Program-made: the position numbers and the translations under genes | DNA from: Stackebrandtia endophytica | GTDB lineage: Bacteria; Actinomycetota; Actinomycetes; Mycobacteriales; Micromonosporaceae | Direction: 5' to 3' | Assembly: GCF_006716355.1 (NCBI RefSeq) | Contig: NZ_VFOW01000001.1 | Coordinates: forward strand, 3,720,001-3,784,000 | DNA: 64,000 nucleotides | Notes under the pieces: model-generated | Seen by the model: the letters and a program-made list of their open reading frames with translations, nothing else | Databases searched by the model: none | Told to the model about the DNA's origin: nothing | Shown: in pieces, positions 45,175 to 54,031 of the stretch | Layout: every line of letters starts with the position of its first letter | How positions within the stretch are numbered: position 1 is the stretch's first letter

Positions 45175-46251
45175 ATGAGCTTGTTCATGCGACGTGTCCC
45201 GGCCGTGGCCGCGGGTGTTCTGGTTGCCGGCGTGCTGCTGTCGGCTTGTGGCGGTGGCGAATCCGACGAGTCGAGTGAGATCGACTCCATCAACGACGCG
45301 GTCAACAACGCGATGAAGCTTGAGATGGAGTTGCAGGGGGTGACCAACCGGCTGATCGTCGACTGCATGGTCGACGCCGGCTTCGACACCCATCCGCAGG
45401 ATCTCACCGAGGACCCCGGTTCGTGGATGGCGGACGAGGACTATCAGCCGCTGGTGGGGTCGGAGCCGCCGGGTAGCTACGACATTCCGACCCTTGAGGA
45501 GGCCAAGAAGCGGGGGTTCGACATTGGTCGATACAACGACCCCGACTTCGATTGGGAGGCCGAAGACGAGGAGAACGGCTACACCACCACCGAAGACCCG
45601 TTCTGGGAGATGAACGAGAAGTACATCGAGGAGTACGAGAAGGCTCGCTACGGCGAGGAGTACTACGACAAGATGTGGTCCGATGAGGCGCCGTCGTACT
45701 CGGAGGAAGAGGAGGAGTGGCCGGCCGAAGCCGGCTGTACCGGGGAGGCGAACGCGGCCATCGCCGAGGCGACCGGCGCCAAGGAGGACGAGCTCGGCTG
45801 GCCGGATTTCCTCGACGACTGGGAGGCCCAGCTGGCGCGCTACCAGACAGAGGCGCTGCTGGACGCCCAGGACGACTGGTCGGCCTGCGTGGAGGAACGC
45901 GGGCACCCGTACTTCGAGTTCACCGACGGTTGGGTGGACCTGTGGAGCTATGTCCACATGTTCTACGACAACGGCGACGATTACATGGTGGCCGAGGACG
46001 GTGACGAGGGCCCGACCTATGACCCGCCGCCGGGCGCGCCGTGGGAGTTCGACGAGGCCTACGCCAAGGAGGTCGAGATGGCGATCGACGTCGCCGAGTG
46101 CGCCGACGAGACCGGTCTGCGCAAGACCATGGAGACCGAGTGGAACAAGACCATGGAGGCCGTCGCCTTGGAGAACAAGGACGCGATCTTCGCCTGGCAC
46201 GACAGCCTGGAGAAGGCGCTGGAGGCAGCACAGGCGGTTCTGTCCGAATAG
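45175..46251 (+). CDS. Four-Cys lipoprotein, third of tandem family
   Basis: The 358-residue lipoprotein is the closest relative of the first, interrupted copy (both have GVTNRLIV(D/E)CMV(D/T)AGFDT). Lipobox LLSACGGG, then the same Cys contexts: DCMVDAGFDTHP, GCTGEANAAI, SACVEERGHPYFEF, AECADETG. The variable linker is strongly acidic (SYSEEEEEW). Starts at 45169 and 45175 are both possible; 45175 (MSLFMRR) matches the second copy, MSFSTRR. A 195-bp A/T-richer spacer before it may hold its own promoter. A hairpin follows at 46273-46296. Confidence 0.8.
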   Translation: MSLFMRRVPAVAAGVLVAGVLLSACGGGESDESSEIDSINDAVNNAMKLEMELQGVTNRLIVDCMVDAGFDTHPQDLTEDPGSWMADEDYQPLVGSEPPGSYDIPTLEEAKKRGFDIGRYNDPDFDWEAEDEENGYTTTEDPFWEMNEKYIEEYEKARYGEEYYDKMWSDEAPSYSEEEEEWPAEAGCTGEANAAIAEATGAKEDELGWPDFLDDWEAQLARYQTEALLDAQDDWSACVEERGHPYFEFTDGWVDLWSYVHMFYDNGDDYMVAEDGDEGPTYDPPPGAPWEFDEAYAKEVEMAIDVAECADETGLRKTMETEWNKTMEAVALENKDAIFAWHDSLEKALEAAQAVLSE

Positions 46252-46272
46252 GACGGTGTGATCGTGATTCGC

Positions 46273-46296
46273 GCCCACCGGCTCATGCCGGTGGGC
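46273..46296 (+). terminator. Hairpin after the third lipoprotein gene
   Basis: GCCCACCGG (46273-46281) pairs perfectly with CCGGTGGGC (46288-46296) over a 6-base loop. No T-run follows. Confidence 0.6.
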
Positions 46297-46448
46297 ACTT
46301 CACAGGTTGTGGATTCAGCGGTCGGCTGACAACCTCGACGGCCCGGTGGGGCGTTTAAGGAACGTGCCTGGACGGACCGGGCACGTCACAGGTGGACCGG
46401 CCGCCCCAACAGGCCCATCTGGCCCGTAAGACCAGGCAGGTTTGAGAT

Positions 46449-47486
46449 ATGAGATCCCGTGTTCCCGTCGTCGTCGCGGCCGCCCTCGCCGCCGGACTGT
46501 TGTCCGCTTGTAGCGGCGATGAATCCGCCGAGCCCGAGACCGATGTCGTCGGCTACACCGATGAACTCGAAACCACGTTGACCGAATCCTTCGCGCTCGA
46601 ACTCGAGGTGCAGGAGGTCGTCAACCGGCTCCTGGTCGACTGCATGACCGAGGCGGGGTTCGAGGTTCACCCGTTCTACCTGTCGAAGCCGCCGCGGTCC
46701 TGGGAAGCCGATTTCAACGCCTACCCTGCCGTCGGCAGTGCCCCGCCGGGACTGCGTGATCTTCCGGTCTCCGTTGAGGTCGCCGCCGAGAAGGGCGTGA
46801 ACCTGGGGTCTCAATTCGGACCCGACTATCCGTACGGAACCGACGTCGGACCCGACGACCACCTGGACCTCTACTGGTCGGAGATGACGCCTGAATACCG
46901 TTCCGGCTATGAGGTGGGGTTGAACGGCCAGACCGATGAGGAGCGGTACTCGGCCGACGCGGAGGATCCTTCCGAACCGTTGCCGGGTTGCCGATCCGAG
47001 GTGTATGACGAGGTCGGTTTCGCTGAGGAGGACGTGCTGCGCCCGGCTGTCTTGGACAGCATGGCGATCGGTTCAGGTCCATATGAGACGGTTGAGGTGC
47101 TGGACGCCTGGGACGAGTGGACGATGTGCGTCGCCGACCGGGACCACCCCGAGATCGAATACCGCAACGGTTCGGTCGCCCCGTGGAACTACGTCGCCCT
47201 GTTCTACGACGGTGACAACATCGCCGCCGCAGTCGATCCGCAGAGTCAGAGTTTCGATGCGCCGACCGGTGCCCCCTGGCCGCACGAGGAGGCGCTGGAG
47301 AAGGAGATCGCGTTCGCTGTCGACCTGGCCGAATGCGCTGACGAGGTGCAGCTGCGCACCATCGGTCAAAATGCCTGGGATGAGGTCATGCGCACGTTCG
47401 CGGTGGAGAACGAGACGGAGATCTTCGCCTGGTACAAGGTGTTGCAGGATTCCCTCGCGGGCGCCCAGGCCGTATTGTCGAAGTAG
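46449..47486 (+). CDS. Four-Cys lipoprotein, fourth and most diverged of tandem family
   Basis: The 345-residue lipoprotein keeps the family plan with more change: lipobox AAGLLSACSG, then VNRLLVDCMTEAGFEVHP, a GCRSEV Cys site, TMCVADRDHPEIEY, AFAVDLAECADEVQLR and EIFAWYKVLQDSLAGAQ. The GGCTGE motif of the others is reduced to GCRSE. It has its own 197-bp upstream spacer and a terminator after it, so it is probably transcribed separately. Divergence suggests it is the oldest duplicate. Confidence 0.8.
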   Translation: MRSRVPVVVAAALAAGLLSACSGDESAEPETDVVGYTDELETTLTESFALELEVQEVVNRLLVDCMTEAGFEVHPFYLSKPPRSWEADFNAYPAVGSAPPGLRDLPVSVEVAAEKGVNLGSQFGPDYPYGTDVGPDDHLDLYWSEMTPEYRSGYEVGLNGQTDEERYSADAEDPSEPLPGCRSEVYDEVGFAEEDVLRPAVLDSMAIGSGPYETVEVLDAWDEWTMCVADRDHPEIEYRNGSVAPWNYVALFYDGDNIAAAVDPQSQSFDAPTGAPWPHEEALEKEIAFAVDLAECADEVQLRTIGQNAWDEVMRTFAVENETEIFAWYKVLQDSLAGAQAVLSK

Positions 47487-47533
47487 TCCGTCCTCCCATT
47501 GAGCTTCGAGTTGGACCGGCATCCGCTCGAACC

Positions 47534-47572
47534 GGTCGCGCCGCCCATGATCCGATCACGGGCGGCGCGACC
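47534..47572 (+). terminator. Strong hairpin ending the lipoprotein array
   Basis: GGTCGCGCCGCCC (47534-47546) pairs perfectly with GGGCGGCGCGACC (47560-47572) over a 13-base loop, followed by GTGTTT. Confidence 0.75.
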
Positions 47573-48070
47573 GTGTTTCAGTCGGATGTCCCGGCGATAG
47601 GTCGCGCGATGTCACCGTCCACTCAGTCTTGTCTAAACGGGATGGGTGGTGCGGGGAATGTCCCTCCACCGGACACGCCGTCAAGCCTCCGAGTCTCCGG
47701 GGACTTCGTCTGGTGGGCAATGGGGTTGGTTCTGTGGCTGTTCTGTGGCCCGTTCACGCCCCGCCCCAACCTTGGGGGCTAAACCACCCCGAAGGCACCC
47801 CATCACCATACGTAATCGCCGTAGGGGTGCGTCAAACCGATTTCAGGTTGGCTTCAGGCGGCCGACGGCAGCAGATTGTGCAACGCCTCGGTACGGTGTC
47901 CGCCGACTGCGTCCGGCGTAGACCCCATTCAACAGCGGATCGACCAGCCGTCGACCATTCCTCGGTCATGTGGGCCGGGCTGTTCCGGCCGTCGTCGCCG
48001 CAAGTGGCGGCGCCGCTGGTCTGGTGCACGGTTTCGGGCTACCGGCGTTGAGGGTGGTCCGGTGCCCGAA
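47573..48070. other. Gene-poor region before tetR
   Basis: Open frames here are short and lack ribosome sites or codon bias; no gene is supported. Base composition is less GC-rich near 47690-47830. The short perfect inverted repeat CCCCAA-CC-TTGGGG lies at about 47764-47777. A longer frame into tetR from 47876 has no ribosome site. Confidence 0.4.
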
Positions 48071-48111
48071 TTCCAGATACAGTATGTATCTGGAAACGGG
48101 ATGTATCTGAA
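48071..48111. promoter_or_regulatory. Palindromic TetR operator plus half-site
   Basis: TTCCAGATAC (48071-48080) and GTATCTGGAA (48086-48095) form a perfect 10-bp inverted repeat with 5 bases between. A third half-site, GTATCTGAA, lies at 48103-48111. The block ends 10 bp before the tetR start, where bound repressor would block transcription of the tetR-secA2 operon. Confidence 0.75.
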
Positions 48112-48121
48112 AGAGGCACGG

Positions 48122-48721
48122 ATGACTCAACGGTTGACCCGGCAGGAGCAGCAGGAACGCACGCGCCAACGGCTGCTGGACGCGGCCGGTGCGGTGTTCA
48201 TGCGGTCGGGGTACCTGGCGGCGTCGGTCGACCGGATCGCCGCCGAGGCCGGCTACACGCGGGGCGCGGTCTACAAGAACTTCGGCGGGAAGGAGGGGCT
48301 GTGGCTGGCGATCGTGGAACACCAACAGTGCGACCACCTCGCGGCGGTGGCCGAGGCCTTCGCAGCGGTGGATTCGCGAGCCGATCTGATCGCCGCCCTG
48401 GTCGAGATCACCGCGGAGAGCACCCGGGAACCCGCTTCCCGCTGGAGCGTGGCCAGCCTGGAATTCCTCGCCGCCTCGATCGGACGCCCCGAGGTCGCCG
48501 CACCGCTGTACCGACGACTGGACACCCAGGTGGGGGAGTTGTTGGGCGCCACCATGAAGCGGCTGGGTATACCCTCCGCACTCCCGATGCCGGACCTGGT
48601 CGCGGGACTGGTGTCACTAGGCAGCGGTCTGAGCATGCGACGACTGGTCGACCCCGGCCTCGACGTCGCAGGCATCGCCGAGGCGACCATCGCGGGACTC
48701 CTGCCGGAGGTGACGACATGA
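48122..48721 (+). CDS. TetR-family transcriptional repressor
   Basis: The 199-residue protein has a TetR helix-turn-helix at about residues 12-58 (RLLDAAGAVFMRSGYLAASV; IAAEAGYTRGAVYKNFGGKE) and a ligand-binding C-terminal domain (SRWSVASLEFLAAS; APLYRRLDTQVGELL). The ATG at 48122 lies just after the palindrome, with AAAGAGG upstream. Its stop overlaps the secA2 start by ATGA, so it very likely represses itself and secA2 in response to an unknown small molecule. Confidence 0.88.
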   Translation: MTQRLTRQEQQERTRQRLLDAAGAVFMRSGYLAASVDRIAAEAGYTRGAVYKNFGGKEGLWLAIVEHQQCDHLAAVAEAFAAVDSRADLIAALVEITAESTREPASRWSVASLEFLAASIGRPEVAAPLYRRLDTQVGELLGATMKRLGIPSALPMPDLVAGLVSLGSGLSMRRLVDPGLDVAGIAEATIAGLLPEVTT

Positions 48722-51090
48722 CCAACCTGTTCGGACGGACACTGTGGAGAATTCTGGCGAGGTCCGAAGTCGCCAGACAGCAGCACTTCGCCACCATCGT
48801 CGCCGACGCGGCCCGGCGGGATGTGTCCGAAGTCGACCCGGCCGGGGTCGCCGCCCCGTTGCGATCCGGCGAGCCCACGGCGCAGGAACTGGCGACCTGG
48901 TGCGCCCTCGTCCGTGCCGCGGCGCGACGGGGAACCGGAATGGAACCGTACGACGAGCAGTTCCTTGGCGCCCTCCACCTGTTGGACGGCGACATCGTCG
49001 AGATGGCCACCGGTGAGGGAAAGACCCTCTCCGGTGCGTTGGCGGCCATCGGATACGTCCATCGAGGGCGCCGGGTACACGTGATCACCATCAACGACTA
49101 TCTGGCGAGGCGCGACGCGACCTGGATGGGACCGGTCTTCGACGAACTCGGCGTCACGGTCGGGTGGATCGAAGAACAGTCCACACCGGAAAAACGCCGT
49201 CGGGCCTATTCATGCCAGGTCACCTACGTCTCGATCTCCGAGGTCGGGTTCGACATGCTGCGAGATCGGCAGGCACTGGACCCCGGCGATCGGGTCCTTC
49301 CCGAACTCGATGTCGCCTTGATCGACGAGGTCGACGCGGTGCTGGTCGACGAGGCACGGCTACCGCTGGTCCTGGCCGGCGCCGACGACGACGCGCTCGG
49401 CGACGATCGGGTGGCACGGATCGTCGAGCAGCTTACCGAGGGCGAACACTACGAAGTGGATACCGATCGCAACCAGACACACCTCACCGACGCCGGAGCG
49501 GATGTCGTCGCCGAACGGTTGGGTGGCATCGACCTGTACTCGACCGAGCACGTCGGCGGCGTGTTGGCAACCGTCAACCTGGCGTTGCACGCGCGGGCAC
49601 TACTACACCGGGACGTCCACTACCTCGTGACCGAACACGGCATCGAACCGGTGAGCGCCAGCCGGGGCAGGGTCGCCGAACGGCAGCGCTGGCCCGACGG
49701 ACTACACGCGGCACTGGAAGCCAAGGAGGGTCTGGCGCACAGCGCAAGCAGCAACATAGTGGACAGTGTGACGGTCAAAGGCGTCGTCGAGCGGTATCGC
49801 AGCCGGTGCGGCATGACCGGTACCGCACTGTCGGCGGCCGACACCCTGCGGGAGCTGTACTCGCTGGAGGTCACCGTGATCCCGCCGCATCGACCGCTCC
49901 GCCGCGTCGACGAACCGGATCGGCTCTACGCCACCGGGAGGCACCGCGACGATGCGGTCCTCGCCGAGATCGCCGCCCACCACGCGACGGGCCGTCCCAT
50001 CCTGGCGGTCACCGGTGACGTCGCCGAATGCGAGGACCTGGGGCGGCGCCTGGCCGACGCCGGCCTGCGGTGCTCGGTACTGAACGCGCGCAATCCCCAT
50101 CGGGAGGCCGAGATCATCGCCGAGGCCGGGCGGGAGGGCGCCATCACCGTCTCGACGCAGCTGGCCGGGCGCGGCGTCGACATCCGGTTGGGCGGTTCCG
50201 ACGAGAGCGGCCGCGATCGCGTCGCCGAACTCGGTGGGCTGTACGTGCTGGGGACACGGCACCAACCCAGCAGGCGCCTGGACGACCAGGTGCGAGGCCG
50301 GGCCGGTCGTCAGGGTGACCCCGGCGGTTCGGTGTTCTTCGTCAGTCTCGACGACGAACTACTGCAACGTCACGCCGTGATCCCGTCAGCGACGACCGTC
50401 GAACCCGATGGCCGGGTGCTCCCGGCGAATCACCGCGGCCCGTTCGCTCGACTGCGGCACCGGCCCGGCAGGACGGCGTCGCGCCCGTCGGCCGGGAGCG
50501 ACCGGGGAGCACCCGCCCGGCAGCCCGGTCCGGAACATCGCTTCATCGAGCGGGCGCTGCTCACCAGGGAGGGCGTCGATCATGAGGTCCGGTCCCTCAC
50601 CGAGAAGTACCACCGCCCCATCGACCACCAGCGCGACATCGTGGGCCGACACCGCGACCGGCTGCTGACCACCGACGCGGCCGACCGATTGCTGCGGGAA
50701 CGCCGCCCGGCCGCTCACGCCCAGGTGTCGGCTGACCGAGGCCAGGCCGAGACCGAGCGGCTGTGCCGCCACATAGTTCTGTCGACATTGGATGAACACT
50801 GGCGTGGGCGCCTCGCCGACGTCGCCGAACTGCGCGAGGGCATCCACCTGCGGGCGCTCGGACGGTATACCCCGCTGACGGAGTACCTGCGCGACACCCT
50901 CGCCGCCTTCGACGGATTCCTCGACCGCGTCCACCACGACGCGGCGGCCACCTTCGAGAAGTACGCCGCCGAGGGCGCACCAGCCGACCGACCACCCGTC
51001 GTCCGGCCCTCGGCCACCTGGACCTATCTCATGCAGGACAACCCGTTCGGCAGCGAACTGGACCGCGTGCTGCGATTCCTCGGCATGTGA
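48718..51090 (+). CDS. secA2: Accessory Sec translocase ATPase SecA2
   Basis: The 790-residue protein has the SecA motor: GEGKT P-loop at residues 99-103, DEVDAVLVDEARLPL (DEAD-like), SSNIVDSVTVKGVVERY, CGMTGTA and the second helicase motifs STQLAGRGVDIRLGG and QVRGRAGRQGDPG. It lacks the C-terminal zinc-binding and SecB-binding tail and is shorter than SecA1, as accessory SecA2 proteins are. An Arg/Pro/Ser-rich insert at about residues 570-605 (RLRHRPGRTASRPSAG) is unusual. No substrate gene is obvious next to it. It is the second gene of a TetR-controlled operon, which is not typical for a housekeeping secretion factor. Confidence 0.88.
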   Translation: MTNLFGRTLWRILARSEVARQQHFATIVADAARRDVSEVDPAGVAAPLRSGEPTAQELATWCALVRAAARRGTGMEPYDEQFLGALHLLDGDIVEMATGEGKTLSGALAAIGYVHRGRRVHVITINDYLARRDATWMGPVFDELGVTVGWIEEQSTPEKRRRAYSCQVTYVSISEVGFDMLRDRQALDPGDRVLPELDVALIDEVDAVLVDEARLPLVLAGADDDALGDDRVARIVEQLTEGEHYEVDTDRNQTHLTDAGADVVAERLGGIDLYSTEHVGGVLATVNLALHARALLHRDVHYLVTEHGIEPVSASRGRVAERQRWPDGLHAALEAKEGLAHSASSNIVDSVTVKGVVERYRSRCGMTGTALSAADTLRELYSLEVTVIPPHRPLRRVDEPDRLYATGRHRDDAVLAEIAAHHATGRPILAVTGDVAECEDLGRRLADAGLRCSVLNARNPHREAEIIAEAGREGAITVSTQLAGRGVDIRLGGSDESGRDRVAELGGLYVLGTRHQPSRRLDDQVRGRAGRQGDPGGSVFFVSLDDELLQRHAVIPSATTVEPDGRVLPANHRGPFARLRHRPGRTASRPSAGSDRGAPARQPGPEHRFIERALLTREGVDHEVRSLTEKYHRPIDHQRDIVGRHRDRLLTTDAADRLLRERRPAAHAQVSADRGQAETERLCRHIVLSTLDEHWRGRLADVAELREGIHLRALGRYTPLTEYLRDTLAAFDGFLDRVHHDAAATFEKYAAEGAPADRPPVVRPSATWTYLMQDNPFGSELDRVLRFLGM

Positions 51091-51234
51091 CCCCGGTAGC
51101 CGAACCACGGCAGTCGCGCCGTATCGCTCGGCGAACCCAGCATGGCCGGAGGGTTAAAGGCTTCACGGTAGGATGGGCTGCTGCGTCGACCGAATGGCGC
51201 CGAATCCCCGCTGCCTGCCTAAGGAGTTTGTCAC

Positions 51235-51975
51235 GTGCGTGGTGTGGTACTGGCCGCTGGACAGGGACAACGGCTGAGGCCGGACACCGACGACCTCCCC
51301 AAGACACTGCTGCCGGTCGACGGCGAGACCACCATCCTCGACATCGCGTTGCGCAACCTCGCGAAAGCCGGGGTCACCGACGCCTCCGTCGTCGTGGGGT
51401 ACGCCGCACATGCGATCGAAGCCCGTGTCGAGGACATGTCGCGGCGTCACCACCTCGACATCCGTCTCATCCACAACGACCGCGTCGACTGGAACAACGC
51501 CTACTCGCTGTGGCACGCCCGCGACGTGTACGCCGACGGCGCACTGCTGGTCAACGGTGACACCGTGCACCCCGACTCGGTGGAGAAGGTACTGCTGTCG
51601 GCCGAACCGCAGGGAATCCTGCTGGCCACCGATGACGTCAAACAGCTCACCGACGAGGCGATGAAACTCCAGTGCGACGCCGACCGCGTCGTCAACCTGG
51701 TCACCAAACAGATGCCCGTCGAGACCGCCTTCGGCGAGTACATCGGCGTCGCCCGCATCGACCCCTCGATCGCCGGCGACCTCACCGCCGCGTTGGAAAC
51801 CACCTTCAAACGCGACCCGAACCTGTACTACGAGGACGCGTTCCAACTGCTGGCCGGCCGCGACGGCGACACCGCAGGCCGCCTCCACGCCATCCCGATC
51901 GGCGACACCGAGTGGGTCGAGGTCGACGACCACACCGACCTCGCGCGGGCGAGGGAGATCGCATGCCGCTGCTAG
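51235..51975 (+). CDS. Sugar- or polyol-phosphate nucleotidyltransferase
   Basis: The 246-residue enzyme starts MRGVVLAAGQGQRLRPDTDD with the GxGxRLRP loop and LPKTLLPVDG, marks of the NTP_transferase family. LLVNGDTVHPDS carries the metal-binding Asp. Its partner gene overlaps by 13 bases and encodes a glycerol-1-phosphate dehydrogenase-like enzyme, so the substrate may be glycerol-1-phosphate or another polyol phosphate, giving a CDP- or similar nucleotide donor. That is inference. GTG start after AAGGAG. First gene of a three-gene operon with an export permease. Confidence 0.8.
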   Translation: MRGVVLAAGQGQRLRPDTDDLPKTLLPVDGETTILDIALRNLAKAGVTDASVVVGYAAHAIEARVEDMSRRHHLDIRLIHNDRVDWNNAYSLWHARDVYADGALLVNGDTVHPDSVEKVLLSAEPQGILLATDDVKQLTDEAMKLQCDADRVVNLVTKQMPVETAFGEYIGVARIDPSIAGDLTAALETTFKRDPNLYYEDAFQLLAGRDGDTAGRLHAIPIGDTEWVEVDDHTDLARAREIACRC

Positions 51976-53018
51976 CCCGGACCGTACCCAGCCCGCTGGT
52001 CGTCGAGGTCCACCCCGGCGCGGTCGCTCACCTGGGCGACCTCCTCGCCGACGGGCGGATCTCCTCCGGAGGCGAGGTCGCGGTGGTGGTCGGTCCCGGC
52101 ATCGGCAAGGAAGCCGCCGAACAGGCCCGCAAAGGGCTCAGCCAGGCCGAGATCATCACGATCAGCGCGGGAACCCACTCCGACGCCCTCGCCCTGGCCG
52201 ACAAGCTCAAAAGCCGCAACTTCGACGCGGTGATCGGCATCGGCGGTGGCCGACTCATCGACACCGTCAAATACGCCTCGTTCCGGCAGGGACTTCCCAT
52301 GGTCTCGGTGGCGACCAGCCTCGCCAACGACGGCATCGCCTCACCGGTGGCCTCGCTCGACCGTGACGGGCACTCCATCTCCTACGGCGCCCACATTCCG
52401 ATCGCCGTGATCGTCGACCTCGACTTCGTGCGTCGTGCCCCGATCCGGCAACTGCGCTCCGGCGTCGGCGACGCCATCGCCAACCTGTGCGCCACCGCCG
52501 ACTGGCAGCTCAGCCACATCGCCACCGGTGAAGCCATCGACGGACTGGCCATCGCGGCCTCCCGCAGCGGCGCCGAGGCGGTACTGCGACACCCCGGTGA
52601 ACTCACCGACGACGACTTCCTCAGCACCCTCGCCAACGCGCACATCCTGGGAGGCACCGCGATGGCCATCGCCGGAACCTCCCTGCCGTGCAGTGGCGCA
52701 TGCCATGAGATCGCACACGCGCTGGAGGAACACCACCCGGGAGCCGCCACCCACGGCGAACAAGCCGGCATCGGCGGCCTGTTCGCCACATACCTGCGCG
52801 GTGACCTGCCGCTGTTCGCCGAGATGGCCGCGACCATGAAGCGGCATGCCCTGCCCCGCACGCCATCCGACATAGGGCTTACTGTGGATCAGTTCGCCAC
52901 CGCGGTCGCATACGCACCGCGGACCAGGCCCGGTAGGTACACCATCTTGGAGCACCTAGATCTTGACGTTTCCGCTTTGCGCGCAAGGATTACGGATTTC
53001 GTAGATGACCTCACCTAG
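51963..53018 (+). CDS. Glycerol-1-phosphate dehydrogenase-like (AraM/EgsA type)
   Basis: The 351-residue protein belongs to the iron-containing alcohol dehydrogenase-like superfamily. It has the NAD-binding VIGIGGGRLIDTVKYAS, the SLANDGIASPVASL segment typical of G1PDH, and likely metal ligands: Asp in SGVGDAIANL, His in CSGACHEIAHALEE, and His in AATHGEQAGIGG. Archaeal and AraM enzymes reduce dihydroxyacetone phosphate to sn-glycerol-1-phosphate. In this setting it could make a polyol phosphate for a wall polymer. The ATG at 51963 overlaps the previous gene, and its own end overlaps the permease start, so all three are coupled. Confidence 0.82.
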   Translation: MPLLARTVPSPLVVEVHPGAVAHLGDLLADGRISSGGEVAVVVGPGIGKEAAEQARKGLSQAEIITISAGTHSDALALADKLKSRNFDAVIGIGGGRLIDTVKYASFRQGLPMVSVATSLANDGIASPVASLDRDGHSISYGAHIPIAVIVDLDFVRRAPIRQLRSGVGDAIANLCATADWQLSHIATGEAIDGLAIAASRSGAEAVLRHPGELTDDDFLSTLANAHILGGTAMAIAGTSLPCSGACHEIAHALEEHHPGAATHGEQAGIGGLFATYLRGDLPLFAEMAATMKRHALPRTPSDIGLTVDQFATAVAYAPRTRPGRYTILEHLDLDVSALRARITDFVDDLT

Positions 53019-53868
53019 TACCGCACCACCCGCACCCGTCGCCCCGCCTAAGCGGATCTTCCCCAAAACGACCGGTTTGACCGCGTTGTGGCGGCACCGG
53101 CAGTCGTTGTCGGTGCTGGTGCGCCGCGACCTCGCCGTGAAATACCAGGCCACCGTCATGGGGTATCTGTGGTCGCTGATCGAGCCGTTGGGCTTGGCGG
53201 CGATCTACTGGTTCATCTTCGGAGTTCTCTACGATCGAGCGGGTCTGGACGGCATCGAGTACCCGCTCTACATCGTCAGCGGTATCTTCGCCTGGATGTG
53301 GGCCAGTTCGGCCATGACCGAGTCCAGCACCTCGTTGACCTCGCAGTCGACCCTGATCACCACGATGCGCGTACCGCGCGAGGTGTTCCCGGTCGCGCGG
53401 GTCTTCGCCCGATTCGCCGAGTTCCTGGCCGGGATCCCGATCCTGCTGTTGTTCGTGGTGCTGTTCGACGGACAAGTCGGCTGGCATACCTTCAACATGC
53501 TGTTGGCGATCGTCCTGCAGTTCATGATCCTCACCGGGCTGTCGTTCATCCTCGCCTCGGTCAACGTGCTGTACCGCGACGTGCAGCGGTTCATGCGACT
53601 GGTGATGCGCTGCCTGTTCTACGGCAGCCCCATCATCTACCCGCTTTCGAAGGTCATGGACAACCCGAACGTTCCCGAATGGGCGCAGATCCTGTACCAG
53701 TGCAACCCGTTCGTGGGCATCATGCAGCTGCACCGCTCGGCGTGGATCCCCGAGATCACCGCGAGCTGGTTCCAACTGGGCATCTCAGTCGGATTCAGCG
53801 TCTTCCTGCTGTTCTTCGGCCGTTGGCTGTTCTACAAACTGGAACCAGCGGTGCTCAAGGAGCTGTAG
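53005..53868 (+). CDS. ABC-2 type polymer-export permease (TagG/Wzm-like)
   Basis: The 287-residue membrane protein has a cytoplasmic Pro-rich N-terminus and six hydrophobic segments. SVLVRRDLAVKYQATVMGYLW and FIFGVLYDRAG are typical of TagG/RfbD/Wzm transporters that export teichoic acids or O-polysaccharides, as is NPFVGIMQLHRSAWI. Such permeases need an ATPase (TagH/Wzt), normally the next gene; none is present in the window. It starts inside the end of the dehydrogenase gene. A strong hairpin follows. Confidence 0.9.
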   Translation: MTSPSTAPPAPVAPPKRIFPKTTGLTALWRHRQSLSVLVRRDLAVKYQATVMGYLWSLIEPLGLAAIYWFIFGVLYDRAGLDGIEYPLYIVSGIFAWMWASSAMTESSTSLTSQSTLITTMRVPREVFPVARVFARFAEFLAGIPILLLFVVLFDGQVGWHTFNMLLAIVLQFMILTGLSFILASVNVLYRDVQRFMRLVMRCLFYGSPIIYPLSKVMDNPNVPEWAQILYQCNPFVGIMQLHRSAWIPEITASWFQLGISVGFSVFLLFFGRWLFYKLEPAVLKEL

Positions 53869-53889
53869 CGCCGCCCGGGTTTAATCGAA

Positions 53890-53925
53890 CATTGACGCCG
53901 CTACAACGCAGTAGCGGCGTCAATG
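53890..53925 (+). terminator. Perfect 15-bp hairpin after the export permease
   Basis: CATTGACGCCGCTAC (53890-53904) pairs with GTAGCGGCGTCAATG (53911-53925) over 6 bases. No T-run follows, but position and strength fit a terminator. Confidence 0.75.
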
Positions 53926-54031
53926 CGTTATAGATATGTCAAAAGCCTCTCCAACCCCATCCCGGCGAGACCCCTCAATCCGGTCCGTCGGACACTTAAA
54001 ATCGATACTTGTGACGAAACGGCAGGCGAGA

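Noticed and set aside
47573-48121. Frames of 60-140 residues before tetR
   Set aside because: Codon use is not biased, no ribosome sites are seen, and the region holds the operator and terminator.
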